The notes: a model not told the origin generated them from the sequence alone. Counted from the stretch's first letter, positions 45,014 through 58,542 are shown. The stretch is 64,000 nucleotides of DNA from Alentia gelatinosa (GCA_950022655.1 OX465587.1:24369716-24433715), one strand, 5' to 3'. Numbers and translations are program-made.

Positions 45014-48000
45014 TGATATTATGTACATAAGTGGAGAGAAATAGACACTGATTTTAAAAGTGTGTGATTGTAGACAGCAACAAATATGCGATTAGGCTAC
45101 ACTCGCTATTGGGGAAGGGTAGTGTATAACTGGGAGGAAGATGGATGGCAAGGCCTGAAGGGTGGGGCTTTTGATTGTGCCCTGTCTGTGGGGTATGTAT
45201 ACGAGAATTCGTAGGGAGGAGCGTATGTGTGGGTACAGAGGGGCAATAGGACGGAGCGGAGGTGGGTCGGGTTGATATGGGTGGGAATAATTCCCACTCC
45301 TGCGCCTGATTACAATCCTGATGAATGAGGGGAGGTGCCTGCATCAGGGCGGGGTGTTGGAACATAGCCTTGTTGGTGGATACCAGCAAGAAGCTGTCAT
45401 CGATTTGATCAAACCCATTCCCTCGTATTACTAAACGAACACGTATTGCAAACCCTAAACAACCCTGCGTCAACAAAAACAACATGGTACATGATATACA
45501 CTCAGAGTAGCAACAATTTAAGCCAAGCTTAAATAAAAAAAATCAGGAATAGCTTTATGAATATCTAGACGTATTATCCGTTGCATATAGACTTGATAAT
45601 TGCTGTGATATATAGACATTGAGGTATCAGTACAATGAAGGTTAACTGGCAATCTTTGTTGTGTGATTTCTCAGTTTAGGCACCTGTACATTCCAGTTGT
45701 GGGAGGGATGTTGCCATAGGCAGCTGTCCCGTTTGTTTTATGGCAGGGGTAGTCTGTACGCTCTTCAGTGGTGGAGAGGGAGAAGCTAATATCGGCACGA
45801 CTGAGCGTTTTAATCCAGTTCTGCTGTACTAGATCAGCGCACGCCCATTGGGCACGTGGCACGCTTCTATTGTGCACAAATCTATATAATATTTCTTCGA
45901 TATTGTCTAGACATTGTCTCTAATACAGCTATCATGCTGAACAGTTGGATGTACGATGATTCTCAAAAGATACAACAAACTAAGGACGTATATATATATA
46001 TATATTGTTAATATTTATCAAGGGGTCATAGTGACTCGTATTCGGGAATTATTTGAATCCTTAGTAAAATTGGAAAACGCCAAGTCCGGCGCTATATATA
46101 CATATTAGATATGAACCTCCTACATCATAATGGGTAGGGCTAGGGAGCACATATATGTCTGATAAACTGAGATCTGTTCAATTTTAGTGACCTTGACCGT
46201 TGACTATAGATAGGATAGTGATAATGAACGGTCTGCAAGGTAAGAGCACCCAAACTAAGAAGTAGAGTCCCTAGAATCAAAATAAACTCTGATAACCATT
46301 GTGGCGAGCCAGCAAGAAAACCCTTAAGTTTGCAATTTGCCCCTCTAATATTTCCACAATAATTATCTCAGTGTTTAAAGCCTACGATGCAGTTTAAAAT
46401 CATCTACATTTGAAGGGCGGAGAGCCTGACTCTACCACTGACCACGCAGCTTGTAGGAATGTGGCTCCAAAGCTCTAGCTCCCTTCAGATATAGACGAGT
46501 CCATGTGACGCGTCATGGTTGTGATTAAAATTCCGACAAAAAAAAGAGACCAATGGTTTGAAATAGATTGAGGATCAGAGAAGATTATAGTTGCACACCG
46601 GCATAAAAAAGGGCAACGGGGGGTTGAAAAAAAGATCAGCTGCCTTGATGAGCAATGGGTTAGGCCCTGCGTTGAATATAAACTAGGTTTGAGTGTTGGA
46701 TGATATCATGCTCTAGACAGGCAGCTGAACAAGGTTGCAAGGTTGAATCTTCTAGATGTCGCTCGACAGGGGCAGATATAGAGGAGAATCTAAAAGATAA
46801 CCAAGTGAAATATGAACTAAAAACAAAGTATCATGTATAATGAATCAGAAGGATAGACAACAGATTATAGCAGGAAAATTCAATGCTGTCCTGGACTGCT
46901 CAGCAAATGGGTTAGCAGCCAGACTATTAGGAAACAACTTGAACAGGAGATAGTCACACCAAGAAACACAATCTGATGTTGTGACCCTGTGTCAGCTTTG
47001 AAACTAGAAATCGTGACATACATAAATAGAACTTACATTCATTAAACTTTCCAATTCAGCTATTGAATTGCACAAGTTCATCATCCATGGGGCTATAGGA
47101 TGTTAACGGAATTATGTAAAGTTAGTCTCCTTTGTTTCTCCTGCGCACAATGGAGTATTGCAATGTCAGAGATGTGATGGTCGAACAATTTACACACATT
47201 TGATTATGAACATATCACGTTTATTGTTTTTCATAGTCATTATATCCCTGAGATATGCCATGGTGTTAAGCCCAAAATAGTCCTCATTCCACAAAACACC
47301 GCCCACGAACTCCCTCCCAGATCAACCACAAACACGCGGATGAAACGCAGATGGGAGATAAGATGTCGTTCTTATTTTCAGGAGAGATTGCAATGCCTTA
47401 TTTTGATACGCATTGAGTTTAGATTCGTCCCACACTAAAAAGGGGACAGTGAACGAGAGCGCTCTGGGAGGGCACCCACACAAAATAAGGCCAGCGTAGA
47501 GCAGCTCAGGCATCTCGATCTCTCAGGCAGAAGCAGCAGCAACAATGTTTGAGCTTTGATAGGGCTGGGTACATCAATACGGCCCCCGGGGACTCCCTCT
47601 AAATGTGATCCTATCAGCCCCATACAGGGCGGGCAGCGCTACAGCCACGGAACAAGGACATATATTATGAGTAGCTCGCTTCCATCAGCGTACTGCTCAC
47701 TGGGTCATACATTCTGCTCCCGGACCTCCGTGACCTGGGCACAGTGTTTCAGGCAGCAGCGGGATCACGTGTGTTATGATTAGAGGTGGTGTTGGTCAAT
47801 GGTGGACGGAAGGCCTGCAGTATGATATTCATTCATACTGTATATAGTAAAGTGGGTAAACTGATCAGGCGTTTAATCTGTGAATTATTAAAAACTCAAG
47901 GATTGGGAAATACTTGCCCGGCACTGCGGGAGGGGCGTATTTTCGAGTCTGTGAGTGAGTAACAATTCAGAGATTTAACGCCTGGTCTGTTTTTCCTTTA

Positions 48001-48770
48001 TTATAGACCTTGAAATATTTCAAATTCATAAGAATTTACCCTCAAGCACCATTCAAAGTCTAAAACGGGCACGCAGAGCTGGTCCGTATTGTAGCATATG
48101 GCAAAGTAGGCCATCCACGATTTTTACGATATAGGAACGTGGTCCTAACACAAACGATACCGTGATGATATGTGGGTCATTTGAGGCACTCTTAACTCAT
48201 AGTTCTCCACATTTTCTACATTAAGAATGATGATAGTTTAAAGGTTATTCTGTTATATTCTAGGGATTATCATATCAAAATAACCTAGTCTTGTTACATC
48301 CCTTCCTCAGACACATCACACTACTTACGGGCGCTTATGTTACGAAATACATACATGTAGGTGATTTAGAAAGTTTATAAGACTTGTTTTACTTAACAAT
48401 AATAGATGACAGTGGGATATAGAGATTATTTTTGTCTAGCAGATGTGTGGTTATCATGTTGACTACTAAAATCAGAAATATATTACATTAGTGAACGTCA
48501 GGGTAGATTATGAACATTATAAACCATGGACAGCGGCCTATAGGATTACCAATGGACTGTACCTTTTAAATGCCGAAGGTGCCCAGTTTTAAACCAGGAA
48601 TGACAAAAACATACAGAAACGCAAATGGAGGGTGAAGTAAAATTATCTACTCTAGGATAAGAAGAACACAATACAAGTAAACAATTGCTGATAGACTTCC
48701 AACACAGCCGTGAGAATCCACGAACATGTATGTACACAATGTATCAGAGCTGAGGAGGTAAATCTCCAAT
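45014..48770. other. Gene-free stretch
   Basis: 45060-45330 is G/T-rich on the plus strand and generates a 143-codon minus-strand ORF rich in P, S and T without a domain. (TA)n occurs near 45991-46004. 47470-47800 is mildly GC-rich. No exon recognised. Confidence 0.4.
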
Positions 48771-51700
48771 TTGGAGAGTTATGTTCCGGGTAGCGGCTGG
48801 GCGCATTTGTTTGCCTTTTGTGGGCCTGACCTTCACAGAGTAGTGGTGGTGTGGCGACCTGGCCTTCCTGGGCCCCGCGCGGCCACCTGTGCAAGCCGAC
48901 CTTTGGGGGGAGAACCTGGTGGTATTTGGGGAGGATGGGCGCCTCCCAGGCCGTGGACAGTTGTTGTACTCACTCATTATAAACAGCAAACACATCCCCA
49001 CTCCCTGACTGCTTCCCCGACCCCTCCCTAAGCCAGCCACGTAGCCAGTGGCCGATCCATTGGGCTCTACAGGGACCCCACTTGCTCCCGAAACAATGCT
49101 TGTCTGTTTGGCATTTGCCAGTGGTCTTCGTTTGTATTGTCTACTCATAGGTTCAAGTTTAAAAAGGCAGACATTGGTTTATGTGCGTAGACATCTTGTC
49201 TGAACACACTTGACCTTCCAGTAGAATGAGTCCATTTCATCTATCTCGCGAAGGATCTAATGTTAAAGAAATATAAGCCATGTGTATCTCAGTGATCATC
49301 ATGAGTATTCCTAGCATCCATACATCTATGGCAATTTGATTACGTCAAATGGGTCAAAATACTCTTTCCCAGCAATTAGATATCTCTGCATAGATATAAC
49401 ATACATAGTTGTGCTGCAAACAAGTTGTTCATAAAATTAGAACTTTGCACCATACTCCAAACACCATACTCTATTCAACAACCAACTTTCCAATCTCGGA
49501 GGAGGAACTTTAACAGGGACCAAAGAAAAAGCATTTAAACAATATCTGATACACAGTAGATAGGCACAACTATACAGTAACGGTGATACCGATCATGGCC
49601 CTCCTACCTCGAAAACCTTTACATATCTTCACTATAGGCGATGTCTGCCGTGCACACTTGGGAATAAACTGCGTAGTACATCAACAAACCAAGAGAAATG
49701 ACGTGATAAAATCACCACAGAACATCAACCAGCCTAGCACTGACCCTGAGAGGAGCCTATTTAATTATCTTTTTTCACCAGCTAGTATCTTTGCTGGCAC
49801 TTGTAATGGGTTCAGGTGGCACAAAGGGATTCTGCTATGGTTCAGGTTTTGAAAGATCAGCACAATTCATCACGTGCTAAGAAGTGTCAGTGGTTTGTCT
49901 CCGGTTGTAAAAGAGCACCAGGTTATGGGTATTATGACAACACTGCTGTTCGATCGTTTAGATAGTTGGGTAAAGTCAGGTCATGTTATGTGGTGAAAGA
50001 TCACACGGAAGAGAGGTCAGACCATAAAAGGTTGCCTTTGTTTGTTTATCATCTAAGATGTACAAGTCTTTAAATGTAGTCCTTGCAATGGAAAATGGGA
50101 TTCCAATGTCATCAGATAATGCAGGATCATGAGATTTCATCAGGTTTTAAGAGATCGTGAATGATTATAAAAAAATAAAATTTCCAACATCGGGAATATC
50201 CATGTGAACGAAAAGAAATAAAACCAATTATTGAAATCATTTAACATATAGTTATGAAGTTTTCAGCTAGGTCTAGTATGGTCGGGTCGCAATGCGTCTT
50301 GTCGGGTTATGTCGAGTCGTAGGTGATCGTGTCGGACGGTGTTATCGGAGCTCGGTGTTCCATGCTGCCGCCCCACCTGTGGTATGGGCGGTGGCGGCGT
50401 CAGCTCGGGGCGGTAGCGGTTGAGTCGGCGGGAACTCCTCCCCAGGGAGCCGGGAGGATGTATGTGCTAACACCTCAGCGTAACGGCTCGCACTTACCGC
50501 GATCAACTCTCATCTACTGCCCTATCTGTAGACCTCCACCTTCACTCCAGCCTCAGCCACTGCCTTGCTCCTGTGCCCATCCATCAAAGCCCCCTTCCCA
50601 CCTATCATTCAACCACCATAGACAATACTACTAGTTCTCTCGGCAAGAAATGTATACACTACTGTTCCCAAAAAACAGTCACACTTATCAGTAGATGGGG
50701 ACTGCTTATTTTTCATGTGATGTTTGTTTATGCAGCTCGATATGTCGTACATTTCTTAGACATATTGCTCTTTATCATAATAAAGGCGGTGCTCCACTGC
50801 AGCAGATTCTGGACCATTTTGGGGCCGATTATTTAGTAGCGCCTAGATCGCCTCCTATTCCTGGTCGCCTCTAATTCTTGGTTGTGAAACTGTAGTGGAG
50901 TTTGGGCAACGATGATCAGTGCATAATCCGCTAGTAATCGCAGTATGATTTCCTCTGTTTCTTGACTCGTGTACAATGGTACGATTCAGAGACGACGCCC
51001 CTGTTCTCACTGCTTTTCAGCTGGGTTTTGACTCTCACAATACAGGGAAGAATTGCTTGCGATGACATTAGGTAGATTTGATGTGAGTAAAGTCCCAGCA
51101 TTCACTGCTTCCCACCTATACCGCAACAAATACAGTTAGTGAACTTGGGTGACACCCAAAAGCTTCAAACCCATGTGTGGAGGTGGAATATTTGGTTAGT
51201 TTTGGAAGATTGGACATGGTTTAAGCACCATAGTGTGCTATAAACATTCATAACGTCAATACTTATCTTTATTTATCTGCACCATTCCATCAACCGCAAT
51301 ATTCAGTGGATATTCATGAGCAATAGATCACCATTCTTTAAAAATCCCAACATGGCGGACACTGCGCTGCTCAATGCACCCCTTTTCAACTGAACGGGGA
51401 ATTGCGTTAATGGAGTCCAGTGGAGTCAGACCTCCAAACCAGCACAGATCGAGGAGAGACTGACAAAACACAATTCTTGCGGGAGTGGAGCATTAACGGA
51501 GCCTCACATGAGATTATGTGAATATAGTGGGAAGAACAATACGGTGCGATCTGGTGAAGAACAGGGGGAGAACATGAATCGGCGCAATGAAGAACAGCCT
51601 TAAAGGAAAAATAACAAAATTAAATCTGCTGCTGATATCTCATAATCTCTGGCGCCGATATATATCGTGGAACACATTTCTATAATGTTCAGTTTTCCTT

Positions 51701-52105
51701 CTTGATTATCCTGCATCCTCTGGAATGTTTTTGGGAACTTCCATTTCTAGTTGAATACATGACGCCCTCAGGTTATAACTTATCTAGGTAACATTAGCTT
51801 CCGATTGAAAACTATTCTGAACAGTGGGTAGCTTTAAAAAAAAAAGTTTTATTCAACAGATTAACGACACGGCACGTTCCAAGCTGTAACCTACTTACTT
51901 GATAGGCAATATGACCCTTCTCTGATTTATGATTCGAATTCTATGATATATGATTCGAAGAGTGTTCATATAAGATTGAAGTGATGTAATTGACGGACCT
52001 TAAGCATTGCAGTGTATTTTAGGCGACATCGTCAGATTAAAAGGACATGCGCTTGGCTCATCCTCAATTAATGATTCGTAAACGTCTCCCCAAGTCTTGT
52101 TCTCG
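48771..52105. other. Gene-free stretch with GC-rich islands
   Basis: Islands lie at 48780-49090 and 50280-50580. The second has repeated GTCGGGT / GTCGGAC words. On its minus strand GATCGCG|GTAAGTGCG is a strong donor-like site (about 50498) without an open exon upstream. AACATGGCGGAC at about 51350 begins a 13-codon frame only. Confidence 0.4.
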
Positions 52106-52136
52106 GGATTAGATGTAATTAGGTTTAATTAGCGGG
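52106..52136. promoter_or_regulatory. Homeodomain cluster: GGATTA and two TAATTAG sites
   Basis: GGGATTAGATG, TAATTAGG and TAATTAGC lie within 31 bp. GGATTA is an Otx/Pitx-type core; TAATTA is bound by many homeodomains. Possible enhancer. Confidence 0.3.
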
Positions 52137-54918
52137 CTGTATTTAGATGTGGAATATCCTCTATGGGCATGGGTGTGATGCGCCTAACAAGCAGAGAATT
52201 CAGATCTAGGTCGACTCACTGGTAACTAGTTACAGTCCCTTGGTGGAGGAATGTGCGCATGGTTTGTCTCAAAACCGAGCATTTCCAGAAAAATCCCCAA
52301 TTACTTTGATCAAGAGGTTATAACTAAGTTTACGCCATGATCATTGTCCACGTGGGACTGCAGCCAAAGAAGTGGCGTTCCAATGAGTTGGATAATCATA
52401 TTTATTTCAATTATGGCCACGTCGCTCTCGATTAACCTGTTTTCATGAAATTCTCAATGTTTTTCATTGGGGCCTTCAAAGCATGTCGAAGCTGATACGC
52501 AATTGGACTAATTTTACTTTGATCAAAATACACTTGCTCTTAACATCGTACCAAAGGGAAACATCCTCATGAACATTGATAGAACATTACTAGCGATCAT
52601 GTGTGATATACAATACTTGTGTAAAGCTTGTTATAGTACAGATCAGTGCTTTCTTTTTTTCTGATCAAATGGGAAGTTATTACGTCAGATTTTAATATTG
52701 TCTGGGGTTTTTTTTCAGCCATGCTCTCGATGGTGCTACAGACACGACCGCCTCGCACCTCCTCCAGGGAGGGACAAACAGAGACACAGCCCTCGTCCCC
52801 CTGTTTACCCGAACACCGCGCGCGGCTACAGCCTCCATGTCGTCCCACACCGGAAACGGATCCAGAATATACGCATGCGTGCTACTCATGGGATCAATAG
52901 TCAGCTATCTGGGTGACATCCACTCCACTCCCGCGCCAAGCCGACGCAATTAACCAACCAGCAAAACAAACCCCGCAGAGGAGACTGGGCCGAAGAAAAA
53001 AAAATGTGTATACAAAAAGAGGAAAATCTGCCCACCCCGATGTTTTTCTGCCAGCGGGAGGCCGGACCTTGGTCTATGCTAATGACAGATGCAGGGGGCG
53101 TCTCGGGGGACCTGGTAGTGGTATATGTTTAGTTTATTACACTCTGGGTGTCCGGAACCAGACATAACAGGCTGTCTGGAGTCAGCCTGGGAAGGTGGGA
53201 GCTGGCGGGTGGTGGTGAGTAAGAAACAGGTGCGCAGAAAGGTATTTAGGAGTAAGTATATCGGGATGGTGGTAATGGTGTGATGGGATACCGATTTTAG
53301 GATGTTTCTTCATGGTGGGGTATGTGAGATGATGATGCAGGTATGCGTGACGTACATTTGCTGAATTTCAGGACTATTGAATCATCAAGAAACACAATTG
53401 ATCGATTTTATAGCGCTTTGAAGAAATATTGGCCAATGAAAACTGAAAGAAACATCCAGAGACATGCTAACATATTTGGGTACTGATAAATAGTGAATTT
53501 ATACCTCTGACTAACAAATTACGCCACCAGAATTTAACTCTGGCTGGTTCTTTTGTTGATGAAATAGATCGATTTCCTAAAATACGGTCGGTAGGTCTCA
53601 AAAATAGAGGGGTGTTTTCGTTTCGACAACAATTTCGATTTCCTAAAGGAGGGCCCCAGAAATCTTATCGGCCCATGAGAACCCCACTACAATGATGATC
53701 ATGATGATTGCTCTGACTGTATTGATAGCAACAGCTATGATGATTGTGATAGATGTTTAGAAAAAATGATCAGAAAACGATGGGGTAGTAACAACTGCCT
53801 TGCTATCGTATCTGTGGGAAATCCATTACCTGGGATGAAGGTGGTAGGATGGCGACGGTTGTAAAAGCACTGATGGTACAGGTGTGGAGGAATTTGGGTT
53901 AATGGAGGGTTGAAGCTCAGGCTTGGTAGTACTCGTTGTGATGGAAAACAGATGAGTTTGTCGGAGCTGGAAGAATTTCGCTTGGAGTATCGGTCTTGGT
54001 GTTGGAATTCTAGAGGGATGGAATCTATCTGTAGATAAGATGAGAATCGGGAGGATAACCTCGGATTTTATGTTTGGCATGTCTCCATTTTGGATGTATA
54101 ACCTCGCCTCAGATTTCTTACCCGAGTAGTGATGATTGAGAAGTCTCATGCTCGGTTATTTCTGACAACACCCTCCCACTGGACACGCAGCATACCTGAC
54201 CTCATCTCTCAACCTCCATCCACCAGCCACACACGTGCTACGCAGAGATCTATCTCTCTACACACCATCCGCTGTAGACTTGCTCAAGTCTTTGATTATG
54301 AACATTCATTAAATGATTAATCACAATCAGAATAAAGTTCATTAAAGTATCCTTCTCTGACTGGCCCATGAATCAAAGACTTGTCCACTCTGACCAGAAT
54401 CTCCTGTTTATGACCCCAAGCCACTCCCTGTAACCCTATACCTCCCTCTACCCCTCCCCCTCCCCTCCTCCAGTTCCCTGCCAGCCTGTGTTGTCATAGC
54501 AATATATTTCGCCTACTCCTGACTATGCCTCGATTGAGATCAAAGTGAGAGGGTATCAATCTCCAAGCAGATATCCTGACCAGTAGCCAGACCTCTGCTT
54601 GGGGAGTGTGGCGCAAAATCGCGCCAGTCTACACGGCCGATTACGGATGAGACCAGTCCCTGTGTCACTCAGAAGGGGTGGAGGGGTAGGATACAGGGAC
54701 TGAGGCCAGTCTTCATCCGCTGTCAACTCACTAACCACAAATAAGCAAGGAGATGCTAGGGATAGAGAGAATCTACTGTAACCTATTCCTATCATAGGCT
54801 GATCAGTATACTGGTGATTTTCAAGAATGAGTTTTTCAATCCAGATAGTCACAGCTATCTTCAGGAAGTAAACAGGGCGATTATTTGACCTTGCGGTGGC
54901 AATCATGAAATATATACA
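52137..54918. other. Gene-free stretch with GC-rich islands
   Basis: 52710-53170 begins with an excellent acceptor (GGGGTTTTTTTTCAG at 52723), but the following 180 bp are open in all three plus-strand frames, so no frame can be chosen. 53826-54149 is a minus-strand ORF ending at a consensus donor CCCAG|GTAATG (at 53830). It has no good acceptor or known motif. 54420-54480 is a polypyrimidine tract. Confidence 0.4.
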
Positions 54919-55249
54919 CAATATTGACTGGTTTCGGATACAAGCAGACGTATGCTTCGAGGAGTTGACACGTAGTGATATCCGAGGATATTGCGCAGAG
55001 GCAACTCCGAGGAGCATACAAATGCTTTTATCTGAAACCAGTCTATATTGTTTTCATCATCCACTTTCTCCTGACAAGTGGGGTACCCATATTATTTTAT
55101 TTTAGGTATGCACTATGTTTTTCATACGCACTATTTTCCCCGGGTTTGTGCCGGGTTTTAAAGCATGGAGCATGCAACATTTTCGTATGCTCCGGGTATG
55201 TAGGTACATGCTGCCCATGTGATTTCTATGACATTAGGTGGATAATAAA
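54919..55249. mobile_element. Family C element, full-length copy
   Basis: The left end is a hairpin (54919-55050): CAATATTGACTGGTTTCGGA...GAGGAGTTGAC and its reverse complement around the core CGTAGTGATATCCGAGG. Then come ATACGCACTATTTTCCCCGG, GTATGCTCCGGG and the end CATTAGGTGGATAATAA. It is the inverse of 18945-19250. The 153-codon minus-strand ORF ending here is a by-product of the element. Confidence 0.75.
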
Positions 55250-55655
55250 GCAATAGATTTACAAGGAAGTAACCACTACTTCCTATCATTAGGACCTGTT
55301 ATTTGAATAACTCAATTTCATAAAAGGCAAGACAGAATACTCAGAAGAAGTAAAACCAGTAGAGTGTATAAATAGGGTGACGCCAGTCCTCAGTAGCCAG
55401 GCTGAAGGTTGTACCGCTATACACATACCTGAGTCTGAGTCACACAGAGCTGTGAGCATCCGATGAGCATTTCACGAGCAGTTCACAGGGTGTTGTGTCT
55501 ACACGTATTCACTCCACGTCTCTCCCACATAAACATCATTTTCTGGCGTTGAAACGGTCAGTTAAGTATGTAGGATGCTGCTCTCTAGTTAGCAATACTT
55601 GGGATGGACCACCGCTGTGTGGAGCATATGGGCAGAGAAGCCAGTCCTAAATAAT
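55250..55655. other. Gene-free stretch
   Basis: Mixed-composition DNA, nothing recognised. Confidence 0.4.
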
Positions 55656-55704
55656 AGACCGCAACCTGCTGCTCCTTAACGAGCTGACAATTAGGTTGCG
55701 GTCT
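55656..55704. repeat. 12-bp perfect stem-loop
   Basis: AGACCGCAACCT (55656-55667) and AGGTTGCGGTCT (55693-55704) form a perfect 12-bp stem with a 25-nt loop, just upstream of the tRNA-like sequence. Confidence 0.75.
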
Positions 55705-55717
55705 GCCTGGTATGCCT

Positions 55718-55807
55718 GAACGTCAGTGGCGCAGCGGTCAAGGGGGCGTTAATGTTGGAGCCCTGGCATGGAACTTGGATGGTGCAGGTTTCGAATCCCG
55801 ATCGTTC
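55718..55807 (+). pseudogene. tRNA-like sequence or SINE head (Leu/Ser type)
   Basis: An A-box-like TGGCGCAGCGGTCAAGG (55727-55743) and a near-perfect B-box GGTTTCGAATCCC (55788-55800) are about 60 nt apart, as in tRNAs with a long variable arm. GAACG at 55718 can pair with CGTTC at 55803. No clear anticodon stem is visible. Probably a tRNA-derived SINE or decayed tRNA gene with an intact internal Pol III promoter. Confidence 0.5.
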
Positions 55808-57474
55808 TTATGTACCACAAAGTTCTCCAGCTAATACTTCTGAATAATCAGGCTTCACCTTTATATGACCTTGACGCCTTCCCTCAACGTTGAATAACCT
55901 CCGCGTCTCAATACAAACATACGTGTACGTGTGAATCCCGAAACAAATAAAAACATGACACCAAATTATCATCCATCATTGATCTGCACGATTTACGTAT
56001 TAATCTCTGTAATATTTACACATTAACCTACTTTAGCCGATTGCACGATATAATCCGATGTTTGACACGCCAGGTGTGGGGTCCTGCTCCTGAAACCCAT
56101 TAGCTCACTGGAGCTTGTAGCGTGCATGTGATTTAGGAAGCCCACCCATGGATTGTCATGGTTAGTGGCTGCAAACATCCAGAAAATGCTGGTCGTACCC
56201 TGATGCCCAGGTAAATATCCACACCTTTCCTGTTATTAGATACACATTATGAAGCCCGGGCGTACATTAAAATGTAATGGCTTATCTTTACATTAGTTTC
56301 CCATTTAAAAAGAAAATTGGGGAACTCACATGCATTTTGTGTGTTTCGTTGAACCAATTTCAAAAACCGAAATGGATTCCATTTGCATTGTTCAAAGTCA
56401 TGGAGTTATACAATGGTCAGGAACGTTTATTCTGCGCAGTTTCCACGTAGTTAGGAAACGGAACTGCATCATTTATCAAACATATCGGGGTGTTGGCAGG
56501 AGATTCCCCATGGACTGACAAAGCAACTAAAATGTGATATTCACCATTTCCTGATGTATATGTAATCCACCTGATCGTAACATCACACCCCATGATGTTT
56601 TATCTCGGAGGACTCAGCGACTTGGGTCAGCATCCGTACACCTTCCTGCCTAGTACCATAAACAAACCCTGCCTATATACTATGACCCCTTTCTCTGTTA
56701 TGATACTAAGCAGGTACCCGTCCCTAAAACCCATGTTCAGTACTCGCACCACGCTAATATCAAGTCACTGTACCTTATTACTTATCGAGTTTTTACATTT
56801 TAGTATATCTAAGGCCTGTCTATAGACGTTTTATGGACGTTTCTAAGGATAAATGAAGACATAAGAAATAACGTTTCATTTTGTTTCGATTGAAGAACAT
56901 CCGTTGGTCAAGGTTCAGTTTGGTCTAATGAAAAAAATGTCTCAAGTTTGTTACAGCCTTCGATGTTATGCGAGTAACCATCACACGACTGCTAAATATG
57001 TTTCCTATGTGATACAGGTAATATTGTTTCCGAGGAAGTAAACTACAACCTCAGGATAGATAGCCTATGCCATAAACCGCCAAGGGGGTTGGCAGAAATT
57101 CTGCCGCTAGGGTATACGGCGCTCGTCCAAGAAGTACAGTGTGGGGCGGTGATACACTGCCCCCGCCAGGTGGCCTCGGCGTTGCTCACCAGGGGGCGCG
57201 TTCACCTTAACGCTTGGCAGGGACGAGCCTTTGTTGAGCTGCCACTCCCTCTCCTGGTACCTCTGCCTACAGGTCGGTGATCTGGCTGACTTCCATTCCC
57301 TAGTTCACACCTTTAGTGTTCATCTTCAGGTAGCATGACTTAACTTCTCATCTGCGAAATCATTTCGCCAAACAGTGTTAATTCGAAGAACACGGAAGCT
57401 TTACTTTACATAGAATTTCATCTTTCTTAGAAACATTCAAGGTTTTCATATCTTATCTCATTGTAAGCACGCTT
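55808..57474. other. Gene-free stretch
   Basis: AT-rich, with a GC-rich block at 57080-57290 that has no coding pattern I can support. Nothing else seen. Confidence 0.4.
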
Positions 57475-57644
57475 GGGGCCATCCATAAAGTAGCCTACGT
57501 ACGCAGAATTTCTGCAATTTTGGACCCCCCACCCCCACCACCTCCCTATCTTGTACGCAAGAGAACAAAGAGGGAGCATACGCAAAATGTTCAAAATTTT
57601 GGACCCCCCCCCCTCAGTGCGTACGTACTTTATGGATCGCCCCC
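57475..57644. mobile_element. GGGGCCATCCATAAAGTA-type MITE (170 bp)
   Basis: Terminal inverted repeats GGGGCCATCCATAAAGTA and TACTTTATGGATCGCCCC continue into CGTACGCA. Inside lie two AAAATTTTGGACCCCCC-type C tracts. The layout resembles short inverted-repeat elements common in marine invertebrate and insect genomes. Non-coding; the ORF over it is an artefact. Confidence 0.85.
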
Positions 57645-58102
57645 TACAGTGGATTGCTCTGTTTTTACATGACCTCTGAATAGGCAAGCGCTACAATCAC
57701 ACTACATTTTTAATAGGAGTTATAATTCTTGTATCTGGAATGCGTACAATTTGCATTCGTTACTCTGTTAGAGTAGGACAAATTGAAGAGCATATTGCAC
57801 CTCACGCCATCCGCTTTCCCTCCGCTGGACTGGCGTGAAACAAACATCAATTATTCCAGTCCTGACGTGCTTTTCACTGCCTCCAATCTCGCTTGTCTTT
57901 TATGATTATGCCATTGGATTTAAATGGGGGAATATTACCAGTATTGGTCTGTAAACCGATACTCCCAGCCCAGTAACCAGTAAGAGGACACAGGGTCATG
58001 GTTTTCGGCAGAATGAGGTGAGTGGGTAAAGGTCAAATGTGGTCAGACAGGGGATAGTCACACGAGCCGCCTCCAATGCCCTGAGAGCGCTCAAAAAGCG
58101 CG
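57645..58102. other. Gene-free stretch
   Basis: AT-rich, then GC-rising. AATGAG|GTGAGTGGG near 58014 is a donor-like site without a supported exon. Confidence 0.4.
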
Positions 58103-58131
58103 CCAATCAGGTCTCTCCCGAGCAGACGACA
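58103..58131 (+). promoter_or_regulatory. CCAAT box followed by GCAGACGACA copy 5
   Basis: CGCCAATCAG (CCAAT at 58103-58107) is followed by AGCAGACGACATTTTTCCC (10-mer at 58122-58131). Placement next to an NF-Y-type site fits a promoter or enhancer role for the 10-mer. Confidence 0.45.
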
Positions 58132-58542
58132 TTTTTCCCACCTTCTCTGTAATCAGGTCACACTCGCTTCGTCGGTCGCTGATTTGTCCAGGTCAGAACG
58201 TGGCTGTTATTCAGAATTTGCCTATGAAATGCAATTGCAAACAAAGTTTCGGTGTATTGTACACCGCACATATACATGTATACACTATTCTATAGGTGTG
58301 TTCTTGGTGATCGGCTGAGCGATTTTATGACTAATTCCAAGATGATCATATTATGGAATCAGATCGAATGAGCTTTCCTTATGCAATAACATTTTCCCCA
58401 AAGGTATCCTTTTTAATGCATGGCAATTGAGATAATTTTGCTGGCCAGGCTTCTACTTCGTCAGTAATGGCAGAAATCACCAACAACGAAAAAAAACCCA
58501 GAAGAATTATTCAGAAAACCACGAGGCCCCTCGTACTGGCGG

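Noticed and set aside
45054..45485. 143-codon minus-strand ORF
   Set aside because: P/S/T-rich from G/T skew of the plus strand; nothing recognisable, no splice sites.
52698..52916. GC-rich segment behind a strong acceptor (TTTTTTTTCAG)
   Set aside because: All three plus-strand frames are open, so no frame is supported; no good donor found.
53826..54149. 107-codon minus-strand ORF ending at a donor-like CAG|GTAATG
   Set aside because: No convincing acceptor and low-complexity second half; kept only as a note.
54556..55017. 153-codon minus-strand ORF
   Set aside because: Runs into the family C hairpin; no domain or splice support.
56330..56518. ORF vaguely like the nAChR segment after exon 4 (HGVIQWSGTFILRS)
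   Set aside because: Wrong strand relative to the receptor gene, no Cys-loop, no splice sites; the similarity is a few hydrophobic positions.
57427..57687. 86-codon minus-strand ORF
   Set aside because: Covers a 170-bp MITE and its flanks.
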